Source: Cristatella mucedo (Eukaryota; Bryozoa; Phylactolaemata; Cristatellidae). Taken from it: a stretch of DNA of 64,000 nucleotides. The stretch spans positions 478,501 through 542,500 of the forward strand of contig WPIO01000129.1 of NCBI GenBank assembly GCA_009760855.2, given 5' to 3'. The notes beneath the pieces were generated by a model. That model saw only the letters and a program-made list of their open reading frames with translations, did no database searches and was not told the origin of the DNA. Position numbers and translations under genes: made by a program. Positions 55,509 through 64,000 of this stretch are shown in pieces (positions within the stretch are counted from its first letter, which is position 1; each line of letters opens with the position of its first letter).

Positions 55509-58500
55509 GAGGGAGAGACAGGGACAGGGATGCAGAGAGAGAGGGACATAGAGACAGAGACAGAGAGAGTGAGACAGAGAGGGAGGAGGGGAGGAAGGAG
55601 GGAGAGAGGGAGGTGGAATAAAGAGTTAGAAGAAAGAGTCCTACGACAGGGAGAGAGAAGTGAGGGGGTAAGCACATCCAACTAATGGCAAATATCTGGA
55701 TGCACTTGCAAAGCAAACTCTGCATGCCATGCAGAGTGCATATACAAAAAAGTAGAAAGGGCAGCTTACCTTCCAAGCACTGAGCTCTCGTAAAGCTGTT
55801 CGCACTTCTGAGAGTTCAAGAAGACCGGATTGATCTTTCTAGTTATCATTGAGGTAACGATAAATGCACATCTGAACAGGCTCTTTGCTTATTGATTAAA
55901 AATGACAGATGCCCTATACGTATATTAAGTGAAGCTAAAGTAGACCATGCAACGACTGGTCTAGGATAGCAATAATAAAACCTATGCATAGCATCCTAAG
56001 AGCTCTCAGTTTCTTCTTTCTAGCAACTGCAAAAAATGCAGGAAAAAAGGATGTCGATTGTTTAGTGATAACTTGCACACTGTCATCACACATCCAAGTA
56101 CACAAAGGACAATTCCGATAGCCGGGTTTTAGCATCTTTTTAAATGTCGTTAAGTCAGGATATGTTGTGACATCACTCGGGAGTGAGTTCCAGGCTTTGG
56201 ACCATATGAAATTAAGGCAAGGTCTCCAAAGGACTTGATGTTGGTTCGAGGCACAGCTACAAGACTTGAGGCAGAATAATGGGCGGTATAATTCCTGACC
56301 AACAATTTGGAAGTAGTTCTGGTAGTTAGGCCGGAGTAAGAGAATGAAGGGACCTAAAATTGGGCAAAATAACCTTAAATTCAAAATGTGGCTTGATGGG
56401 GAGTCAGTGCAGGTCGGTGAGAAGTTGTGCAGCGTGGCAGTTGTGAAGCTCACTTCAGACAAGTCTGGTTGCAGAGTTTTGCACCACCTGTAAGTATCTT
56501 GTTGCACAGCCCAGAAGTCACAGGAGTAGTGAGTTACAGAAGTCCAGACGAGATGTCCCATATGCATTGACTAATTTGGATGTGGTATCCCTGTTCAAGC
56601 AGGCCCAAATTTCAGCACTGGTAAGTAGCTGAAAGAAGGCAGACTTGACTGTAGAGCTGATGTAGTCATCTAGTGAAAGGTCAGCTTGAAAGAACAAACC
56701 TAGGTTGCATGCAAATGCCACAGCAGATATTCTGGCCCATTCTGAGGGATTTCCAAATTTTTAAATATCCCTAAGTTCATCCATAACTAGCAGGTCGACT
56801 CTATCATCATTTGATTTGGAAAAGAAATTGCTGCCATCCGTGTGCGAATTTCAGCAATACATGCTCAAGGGAGTTAAGAGAGTTCGACGAGCTTGCAGAT
56901 TAATGGGAAGGCAGGGAGGGATCAAAGCACGTGTACAGCTGTGTGTCATATGCATAAAATGCGGTGTGCGACACACGAGGCCTGTCACTGACATTGATTA
57001 CGAAGTGTGCACCCGATGCATCAAATGCACAAAGAATCAATACGCACGCTCAATATATAATTCGTCAACAGAACGGGTAACATCATGCGTGCAAACTCAA
57101 AGAATGAATCACACAATTGCAAGCCTTCAAAAAAAGATACGTCCTGGAGGCTGAGGAGACTCCTGGCACAATCAAGTGAGAACTCTTCATTTGGCAGTAG
57201 CTCTACAATAGAAAGGAAAACAAGCATGTGCCCACAGCCAATTGCAAGTGACAAGCTCATTGCATAACGTCGCTACACATCACGTCTTACAGTCTAGCAA
57301 GAGTCTAAACCGACAAATTAATAAACGCTAGTGGTAATGTCATGCTCCCGAAAGTTTGGACCCATTCTCAATCGTTGAAAGCTACAAGAAGCATGCTATA
57401 GAAAAGAAACAATTTGTGAAACTAGAATTATGCCCCAGCACCGCACCACGAAGCACAGCCGGTATCAAAAAGCAAGATAGAAACAAAGCGCTTGTGCGGT
57501 AACCACCCGCCATCCAGAGCCTGCAGCAGCAGCAGCATGCAGGCTTGCTAGCTGGTCTTTGATGACGATGACTATACCACCCCATATCCTGACCGCATGC
57601 TGCTGCCGTCACTTGCAGCCTCAGTAAAAAAGAAAACCGGGTAGTCTGGCGCATGACAGCGCTGCGCAGGTGAGCAGTGACACCCACACACAGCCGGAGG
57701 TAGGAGCTGGTGCACACGTACAACGGCAAGGAGGTCGTACTGCTAAGAAAGTAACACGAAGCTGGGCGGGCCGCCCGGTAGTCTAGGGGCCAGCACGTTG
57801 ATGTCCACACTACCTGCACATGCTAGCCGTCCAACAGCAGAGCCTACTCATCATCTGTGCACTAGAACATGGTGAAGCTGAGCAGGCAATGGATGGTGAG
57901 GCTGCAAATGGCAGCGTCTCTGGGCAAGGCCGCAGACAAAATTTGAGTTTTTCGTGGCTGCTAAAAGCAAGATGCATAGCACCGACAGCGGCCGGTTGAC
58001 ATAGTTGCCGGAGCAGCAGCTAGATTTGCCGGCCAGATGGGGTACACGATTCAACTGCCCGGTAGTATACGAGCCTGGGACGAGGACTCACAATTAGGAT
58101 CTGGGTTGGGAGTCAGGGAACAAGGGATTGCCTAGTAGGCCTGGGGCCTGCCTGGGAGATTGCCACGATCTAGACAAAGCCTACCTAATGGGATGCCCAA
58201 GATGCAGCTTGCTTACCGAGCATCTACAGTTGGAAGTAGCTGCATTTATGACTAAGAGCAGCTGAAGTTGATATATTATTACCAGCCTTATACGAATAAA
58301 CTGCACCTGCTTCAGATCATACTAAGGATGTTGGTGTTACAATTGCTCTGATGCCTCTATAAATGTAGGAAAGGGATGCCAACGTGACTTTGCTGATCAA
58401 AAATAAAAGAACTAATTGCTCGAGAAAAAGAGAATTTCGTGTTCTCTGCTCACATTTACCAGAGGCCATCAAGCTTGCAAAAGGCAATAGAAACACTACA

Positions 58501-58540
58501 GACAGCAGGAAGATACCTACATATGTTGAAGCTCAAGCTC

Positions 58541-58571
<31 letters not shown>

Positions 58572-61500
58572 CAAAAAATAAGCATAGAGATGGATATGCA
58601 AGTTTCAATGTAACGGATCAACTACGGCAGAGGGCAGAAGAAAAAAAGTAGAGCATAGATGATGCATGAAAAATACGATGACTCTTGGCTACTCATGAAA
58701 ACAAGTAAGGATTACTTTGCTAGTGGTATGCTAGCCAATTAAAAACGCCTAAAAAAACCTGCGTAGCTTCCTGGTCTCCCAAAAAGGGTAGAACACTTAT
58801 CCACAGCAAAATACGTAAACTGCGACTTCTAATCATTAATAAAAATATGATGTCTCGAGTAAGTATGTTTAAAGTGAGCCAATACAAATGGGGGACGCAT
58901 CAGAACAGCTGTCCTCAACAAAAAATCATTCAAGCCTTGTCTACATTGAAAGATGACAAAGCGATACATCCTAGTAGCTTGTATATATTAAAGGTTGCTC
59001 AAAAATGTTTGCTTACCTGAGTCATAAGCATTGTATTTTGCATAAAATTTGAAAGAGCAAGTTTGCAAACGGGCCGATAGAATGACTATCGTGGGTTCAC
59101 CTGCGCTGCAGTGGTCTTAGATCAGGATTGAGCCACACTTGCCTGGGACCTAGGGATGAATCCTGACTCCACCAGCATTCTAACATTGCCAAAATTTGGG
59201 TGCGCTTAGGCAAAGATATAACAGCCGTGTTGGCCTATATATTTGTGATACCCGTTTAGATTTATGTAACTACTAGCAGGTCTCTATGCCATTGCAGTAA
59301 GACGCAACTTGACGACATTTAAAATAAGCTAAAACCTTATCTGTTCATCCCAGTATTTTCTCCTTCCGTGTGAGATGCCTTTTGTGAGCTCATGCTTGCG
59401 TTAAGCATGTCATCACTAAAATAGTGTCATGCTTCCTTTCCAGTATGTGTGAAATGCCAAGAAAGAGATAGAGTTCTCTTTGGGTGCTTTGAACAGGTGC
59501 TTTAATATTGTATTACAACAATTCATGAACAACTCGGAAACTTGGATTGTCTGTCGTGAATGTTGCAAGTGACACCGCTTCTACACGACCTGCACTCGGC
59601 CCCATCAAGCAGTGCATCGAGCTCGTGTCAGATTCGGCCTTGACACCACAGACGCTAGACCTCGGCGTTAGCCATGATGGATTGGCACTTCGTATAACAG
59701 ACCCCATAGGTCCAGTTGTTCGACAGTCAAACCTGAATTTGTGCATGCTCAATTTTCCAAGCCAAATCCTAGCATTCATAACTAGCCAAACGTCTACCAT
59801 AAACAACACGGTATCTGGACTACGAACTGTTCAGAATGCCGTGCCTAGGAGCCCCTGTAACCGCTTAAAGCAGCAGGAAGGAACAGAAAATCTGGCTGCA
59901 CTGACTCTCTTGCAGCCCGCACGGTTAGAAAACTGTCAGGCAGAGCCTGCTGATGCTGGGTCCTTGCTCAAGGGTGTAAGGTTCTTGCACTTCACGACCC
60001 AGGTCGTAGGTTCGAGTCCAGGAGGCATCCTTTGTTGCCCATTGCAAGCCACGAAGAGATACCTTCTGCCATATATAAGGATTCGATCAGGCAACCGATA
60101 TGTTACACCCGTCACATGGGGTAATCGAAATTACTCTCAGACACCTCCGGTCCTCGAATCCTGCTGCGGCCAACAAGGATTGAAGGAAAATAAAGCTACA
60201 CCGTGATCTACGACCTACATGACCTGCGACTGGTGTCACGAACTCGAACCCTGAGATTGTTCAAAGGTTCGAAGGCTACTGTTTCGAAAACAGGACTCAA
60301 AGTTTAATGTCGGCGGCAGGTAAACTGCTCGCAGTCCAACTTACACTCAGAATAAACGAGCGCAGTAAGCATCGCCTATGCGGCAGTGCTGTTATAGATG
60401 ATGTGGCTACGCAAGCAGAGAAACACATCAGAAACGTGAGCAGACCACGAACTCTGCAACCGATGAGCTCATGCTCACACAAAGAATGGAAAACACCTGG
60501 CACCAAGCAACTATACATGGGACAGCTTTCCCACGATGTACTTATCCATGTTCGGCAGCCTAAAATCGCCGTGCCAGCGATGCTGAGCAAACAAGCAGCA
60601 CACACCATCAATCCCGAGCAAGCTAGCACACCCACGTGGCTCCTTGTATAGATGCACAAAATACATCGCTAGCAGCTGTACAGCCTGAAGGGAGCCCGGG
60701 GCCGCAGCTGCTCGCGAAGGCAGCCACTAACCGGCCTTGAAGTAATCATTGAGCAGCGACTGGAACTCGGATGCATCAATCACGTTGTCTGATCCGGCGT
60801 ACTTGGCAAACAGCTCCTCGAGGGGTGACTTGACCAGCGGTTGCCCCTGCAACGGAAGTGACACAGCACTTGTGCAGCCAGTAATCTAGCCGCCGGACGG
60901 TTCAAAAGTGAGGCAGGCCAGATCGGCAGCAAGGCCTCTGGCACACGCGCTCAGCCGGCTGAAGCTGGACCGCCAAATGCTAGCCAGCACTAATTGCTGC
61001 AGCTGGCCTAGGCTTGAGCTGCAGGGCTCAACAGTGCATTTCCACGTCGACGACTGCACATTCGGCTGCTTCCAGTCGACCAGCGGATGAAAACACAACT
61101 GGACAGACGTGCCCTCCGCGGCGTGCTTTTCAGGAGGGTGCAGGGATTTACCGAATTAATATGCTGCAAGCAGCTCACTGACATCGCCAGCTCTCTGGCA
61201 TCGGCAACTACCGCAGCAGCTTCCGCAGAGCTCTGCTGACAGTAGACGGCAAGCCGAGTGCTCGGCAGCAGCTGGCATGGCTAACGACCGCGGAGAGCCA
61301 CGGGCGAGCTATGACAACAAAACCCCACATGCAGGAAAATGCGAGCACCTTTTTAAGATGCGAGTTTTCGAATTGAATTATTTGCAGCCAGTCTGCACGC
61401 TGGTGGTCTGCGGGTGTCCTGCTAAAGCTCACTCGCCCGCCCACCTGCTGGATAACAAGCGCGGTCGTTGGATCGGCTAATCTTCGCTCCTTTCGTTTTA

Positions 61501-62023
61501 CTCGCGAATAGGAGCAGAGCAGCCTGTGTCGCCATTTGCGACAGCCCGCTCGCCCTATCCCCCACAGAGCAGGGCCCCCTGCGCCGCGCCGCTGGCTCGA
61601 GTGGTACCGGCATCCAGGCGGCAATGCTACTGCTGCCGCTGCGGCACCTCGCTCACCGTGGGCAGTCGCGTCGGCTGATCGATGTGCCTAAAAGATGGCC
61701 GCGAAGCGTAGCGAGCACAAGCGTGGCTGCAGGCGCGGCAGGCGCGGCAGCCACTGCGCAGATGCTCCGCTGCAAGCCGCTGCGGCGCCGGCAGCTTACG
61801 AGGTGCGCATGGCTTCCGAGATCTCAGTGTATACACGAAGCAGGAACTTAGCCTCCTGGTTTAAGGCAAAGGTCGACGCCACGATCACGTAAGAGCCCGG
61901 GTCGAGGGTGAGACGCAAGGTGAGCTCGCGGCTGTGCGTGTACTTGTCGGTGCGCTTCAGCAGACTCAGCGCTTGCTGGCTGTAGTTGCCGTTCTCCAGA
62001 CGTGCAGCACGCTCGTCCTGAAG
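53345..62023 (-). CDS. CAPN: Calpain large-subunit-like gene, 3' part (gene span)
   Basis: Calpains are Ca2+-dependent cytosolic cysteine proteases. Nine minus-strand exons join in phase to give the end of domain III (C2-like), a short linker, and a complete penta-EF-hand (PEF) domain ending WLAVTMLY-stop, compared with the usual calpain ending like EWLQLTMYS. Order 5' to 3': 62023-61800, 61194-61152 (tentative), 60846-60732, 57202-57141, 55838-55770, 54961-54883, 54697-54581, 53829-53771, 53371-53345. EF2 (DKDQSGLLELSE) and EF3 (DKDRTGSIDISE) have canonical Ca2+ loops. The EF4 and EF5 loops are non-canonical. EF1 has the PEF-type AGSDNVIDASEF. The catalytic core (Cys, His, Asn) and the start of domain III are not seen and should lie beyond 64000. 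The PEF domain identifies the classical calpain class. The orthologue (which CAPN number) cannot be assigned. Confidence 0.88.
53771..53829 (-). CDS. CAPN: Calpain exon, EF5
   Basis: Acceptor TTTTTTCTAG, donor GTAAGT (perfect). Fifty-nine bases: two complete a Ser codon, then SFQLQKKTPSQMAEISLED. The K.TPSQMAEISLED part aligns with the calpain AE(F/L)SLDEW region. The EF5 loop lacks the normal acidic ligands, as is common in PEF proteins, where EF5 mediates dimerisation. Confidence 0.88.
54581..54697 (-). CDS. CAPN: Calpain exon, EF4 region
   Basis: Acceptor TTTTCCCCGTCGGCAG, donor GTAAGT. Enters with one base from the previous exon and leaves with one base. Encodes FVVGRKVLTSIVRRYGGKRG, then SIVLVDFLTCLSKLTVMY, aligning with the calpain V...VRRY....G.I..DDF..C..KL..M block. 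The EF4 loop (YGGKRGSIVLVDF) lacks acidic residues at the first positions and is unlikely to bind Ca2+. Confidence 0.9.
54883..54961 (-). CDS. CAPN: Calpain exon, EF3
   Basis: Acceptor CCTCTCGCTCAG. The donor chosen is GTATGA at 54882-54877, because it leaves one base and keeps the next exon in frame (IG-FVVGRK). The alternative GTGTCC, 11 bases further, breaks the phase. Encodes DAFKRFDKDRTGSIDISELT then ALCQSI. The loop DKDRTGSIDISE has all canonical EF-hand ligands. Confidence 0.92.
55310..55620. repeat. (GA)n-rich purine tract in a calpain intron
   Basis: GAGAGA, GACAGACAGACA and CACACACA segments alternate over about 310 bp, in the intron between the EF2 and EF3 exons. Arg/Glu and Ser/Leu open frames here are artefacts. 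Confidence 0.95.
55770..55838 (-). CDS. CAPN: Calpain exon, EF2
   Basis: Acceptor ATAACTAG (weak polypyrimidine tract), donor AAG/GTAAGC. Sixty-nine bases, phase 0 at both ends: KDQSGLLELSEVRTALRELS then AWK. With the Asp ending the previous exon the loop is DKDQSGLLELSE, canonical. The AWK-DAFKRFD junction matches the W(K/Q)..FK.FD of calpains. Confidence 0.9.
55965..56960 (-). mobile_element. LINE-A copy in a calpain intron
   Basis: Same orientation as the gene. The tail with ATCCTAAGAGCTCTCAGTTT is at the left. The minus strand then carries decayed boxes (TTFKKMLKPGYR, FSPTCTDSPSS, RDTTSKLVNAYGTSRLDFCN) up to about 56960. Confidence 0.8.
57141..57202 (-). CDS. CAPN: Calpain exon between EF1 and EF2
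   Basis: Acceptor TTTCCTTTCTATTGTAG, donor GTATCT. Sixty-two bases: completes Glu with the G from the previous exon, then LLPNEEFSLDCARSLLSLQD, equivalent to the FSLE.CRS.V..MD helix of calpains. Confidence 0.87.
57268..59149. other. Calpain intron, unassigned sequence
   Basis: No repeat family recognised apart from a short (GA)n at about 58543-58570. Open frames here show no domain. Confidence 0.45.
59150..59515 (+). mobile_element. LINE-A, decayed copy
   Basis: Plus strand: AACATTGCCAAAATTTGGG and the tail GAAATGCCAAGAAAGAGATA, GTTCTCTTTGGGTGCTTT, ending in TATTGTATT. Antisense to calpain. Confidence 0.7.
59540..59640 (+). mobile_element. LINE-A fragment
   Basis: CTGTCGTGAATGTTGCAAGT and CGACCTGCACTCGGC match the CREHRSC..PLLADLHW region. 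Confidence 0.55.
59940..60195 (+). mobile_element. SINE-1 variant
   Basis: Plus strand: CTTCACGACCCAGGTCGTAG (short hairpin as in 40019-40160), box B GGTTCGAGTCC, then a diverged body. A second box B-like string on the minus strand at about 60247 (GGTTCGAGTTCG) suggests another decayed copy next to it. Confidence 0.6.
60732..60846 (-). CDS. CAPN: Calpain exon, EF1
   Basis: Acceptor CACTTCCGTTGCAG, donor GTTAGT. One hundred and fifteen bases: GQPLVKSPLEELFAKYAGSD then NVIDASEFQSLLNDYFKA. The A-G-S-D...D-A-x-E pattern is the unusual EF1 loop of penta-EF-hand proteins. Confidence 0.9.
61152..61194 (-). CDS. CAPN: Calpain linker exon (tentative)
   Basis: The domain III exon ends with two bases of a codon and the EF1 exon starts in phase 0, so a linker exon of 3n+1 bases is required. 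This 43-base segment (acceptor TTGCCGATGCCAG, donor GTAAAT) is open in the needed frame and reads (S)ELAMSVSCLQHINS. It was chosen by phase and splice sites only, since calpain linkers are poorly conserved. Alternatives in 60847-61799 are possible. Confidence 0.5.
61800..62023 (-). CDS. CAPN: Calpain exon, end of domain III (C2-like)
   Basis: Acceptor GGGTTGCATTGCAG, donor GTAAGC. Encodes 74 residues including DKYTHSRELTLRLTLDPGSY, VIVASTFALNQEAKFLLRVY and TEISEAMR. This matches the closing strands of calpain domain III (R.....LPPGEYVIVPSTFEPNQEG.FLLRVFTE). Phase 0 at the start, so a further upstream exon exists. It was not found between 62024 and 64000. Confidence 0.9.
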
Positions 62024-62151
62024 CTGCAATGCAACCCGAGAGCGCGCACAGCTACACACAACCTTCAGCCGACGGCACAAAGTCAAGGTCCCGCCCAGTG
62101 GTTTCGCGGTCAAGGGAGCTGCCGTGAGAAGTTGCACTCTGAGTTCAAAAG

Positions 62152-62297
62152 AGTACTGGCCCATTGGTTGAGGACTCGAATCAAGGTCTAGGTGAATGTA
62201 TACGATGACCGAGGGCTCGAGCCCCGTGGCATATGCGATGCGCCTTAATACAGATTAAGTTCTTGTAAGGTGCTATACAAATGAATTTTTTTTAACG
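62152..62297 (+). mobile_element. SINE-2
   Basis: Plus strand: TACTGGCCCATTGGTTGAGG (box A), ATACGATGACCGAGGGCTCG, box B GGGCTCGAGCC, TTAAGTTCTTGTAAGGTGC, TATACAAATGAATTTTT. Immediately upstream of the domain III exon of calpain, in the preceding intron. Confidence 0.8.
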
Positions 62298-63477
62298 AAG
62301 ACACGCAAGTTACCTGTCATTATTAACAGCGACGACCGCCACATCTCTTAGTGGTTGACCGAGTACGGAATAGGGGGTTTGGCACACCACTGCCAGAAGT
62401 ATTATGCTGGAGCCGAGACCTTGATTCTACCCCCTCCCCTTCCAAAGGCCTGTGAACATGAGTCAAACTGGGTCATGACAGCTATGATACCTTCGAAACC
62501 GACAGGGCTAGCTGCTGAGGCTTCACAATCACCCAAGGATGTGAACACATGGCTCCTTCGTTGGGGGGGAGGGAGGATGTAGCACGATGGAAGAGAGGTG
62601 CCGAGGTGACAGTAAGCACGCTTCGTCGTGGGAGGGGCGAGGTGCAGCACCCTCACTCCCGGCATCCGGCGTCAAACTGGACAGATCTTGTCCATAAACT
62701 AGCGGTTGGTGTACTGTGGTTGGCCCACTTGCCAAGCCACACGAAACATGAATTCGTGCCGACACACTCGTAAGAAAGGCCTCCGAGCTGTTCCCCTGCT
62801 GCTGCTGCTGCTGCTCAAGCAAAGCAAAAGGAGCGGACAGGACCAGGACATAAAAAAACGAAGGAATTTCTGGCGAGCCAACAGACGGTGATTAGGCGAA
62901 CAAAATACGGACGGCGCATTGGAAGCAAGCGTCTCACGCAGCTTGGATATCACTGCCTGAATAGTTAAATAACTGAATGGCTACTGTGGATGCAGTGGAT
63001 GTCCGACGTTTCGGCTGTAGGCGGCTCGACTGTCCCCAATGGTGACAATCCTCGCTCGCTAGCCAAATCGACGTGCAGCACTAAGCAATAGAAAAGAGAT
63101 TGTATCGCAATCTTCAAGCTGTATGAAATGAGAAACACTACAACTAGTGAATGTGCATAGCTTGGCATCTCTGTAAAGGCACGTAGCTCGATGCCGCTCG
63201 GCTGCAGAAGCTGACTCCACTGGGCAGCGGCCAATGCTGGTTGCCCATGCACATAGCAGCATGATAAAATGAGCACCACTTAACATTCAGCGTGCTAATA
63301 TTGATTCAAAACTTTAAACGCACACATCTACACTTCAAACTTCATCAAGCCATGTTAAATGCTAGCTAGTTCCTAGCGCTTGGGCCGAGCATATAAGCCA
63401 GATGAGAGGGCACACCCCCTCCCCCGAGACAGGAGGTGCTGCTTCACATCCTGCCGACTGATAGGATACAGTGGATT
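62298..63477. other. Unassigned, presumably calpain intron
   Basis: I looked here for earlier domain III exons and found none that fit in phase. No repeat family recognised. Confidence 0.4.
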
Positions 63478-63585
63478 GTATCTCCATCTGTAACTCCACA
63501 AAGTCATAAAGACCATGTGGGTGTTACGCAGGAGAGTTTTGTATAGCACACTCACAGCCTAAGCGGCTTTCGGTACGCATTCGGG
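63478..63585 (-). mobile_element. LINE-B 3' tail stub
   Basis: Antisense of the LINE-B 3' UTR: AACTCCACAAAGTCATAAAG and CAGCCTAAGCGGCTTTCGGT. A partial tail in the plus orientation (GACTTTGTGGAGTTGTAAAG) occurs at 63893-63935. Confidence 0.8.
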
Positions 63586-64000
63586 ATTGGCTCATTGCTA
63601 CTTCATGGAGTGCCGAAACATCCGGCTGCCTCGTGCAGCAGGGTTGCTGTCTACTGAAAGGACGACCGTGAATGATAGCATCGACAAATGCGCTGGATCT
63701 GAGATTATCAGTTGGAGCATTGGTAAACAGTTGGGATAGAAGTGACCGAAGGCAATCAGAGCGATGCAGACAACTCGGCCACTTGCAGCATCTACGGGTG
63801 AGTACACTGAATATGCAAACTCGTGCATTCAAATATGAGAAGTTGCCCAGTTGGCAGTGCTTAACAGTTGCAGGCTCCTCGACACTATCCTTTGTGACTT
63901 TGTGGAGTTGTAAAGAGAGATACGTTACATTTCGACAAACCAGTCTTGTGAAGCCGTTAAAAGTACTGATATTACTTTTCGTCACCCTTAGGGCCCCAAT
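63586..64000. other. Unassigned sequence with a LINE-B tail scrap
   Basis: Apart from the plus-strand LINE-B tail scrap at 63893-63935, nothing was recognised. Confidence 0.4.

Noticed and set aside
62402-62665. Minus-strand frame upstream of the calpain domain III exon as a further calpain exon
   Set aside because: No calpain motif is visible and the phase required (0) is not met by a plausible donor.

Overview
This window is metazoan nuclear DNA. The evidence is spliced short exons with GT-AG borders, L2/CR1-type non-LTR retrotransposons, tRNA-derived SINEs and long (TG)n, (TA)n, (TC)n and (GA)n microsatellites. I see no operons, no bacterial genes, no CRISPR array and no authentic tRNA or rRNA gene. 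The species cannot be named from the sequence; an invertebrate is a reasonable guess. Most long open frames are low-complexity translations or retrotransposon fragments. Family names used below (LINE-A, LINE-B, SINE-1, SINE-2) are my own labels.

The one confidently recognised host gene is a calpain on the minus strand (53345-62023). I assembled nine exons by eye from splice sites and reading phase: the end of domain III, a tentative short linker exon, and the whole penta-EF-hand domain to the stop codon. The protease core must lie beyond base 64000. Its introns hold a purine-rich microsatellite, LINE-A, SINE-1 and SINE-2 copies.

The rest is a repeat landscape. LINE-A is an L2/CR1-like element whose 3' end is a GCGCC...GGCGC hairpin followed by (ATT)n; about twenty 5'-truncated copies are scattered throughout. 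LINE-B is a second element of the same general type; its longest copy (33312-36190, minus) keeps endonuclease and reverse transcriptase regions but has YADN at the active site, stops and a frameshift. SINE-2 has a tRNA-like head and carries a LINE-A-like 3' hairpin, the signature of a SINE mobilised by a partner LINE. SINE-1 has a tRNA-like head with an extra perfect hairpin just before box B. A third LINE type, R2/NeSL-like, is represented only by its C-terminal endonuclease end (28705-29135).

The most notable structures are: (1) a large palindrome at 30907-32556, made by one LINE-A copy inserting in opposite orientation into another with a 7-bp target duplication, whose arms look homogenised by gene conversion; (2) a perfect 56-bp-arm palindrome around a (TA)n core at 18801-18966; (3) a 737-bp insertion with a 5-bp duplication inside a SINE-2 (42349-43085), possibly a solo LTR; (4) unassigned coding-like islands at 50341-50568 (minus), 51140-51665 (plus) and 52232-52742 (plus, cysteine-rich, broken by two consecutive stops).

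Layout: 1-8.5 kb LINE-A/SINE remnants; 8.5-20.6 kb mostly unassigned with microsatellites; 20.6-33 kb dense LINE/SINE/microsatellite; 33-40 kb the longest LINE copies; 40-50 kb older decayed repeats; 50-53 kb unassigned coding-like islands; 53-62 kb calpain; 62-64 kb upstream intronic sequence with repeat tails.
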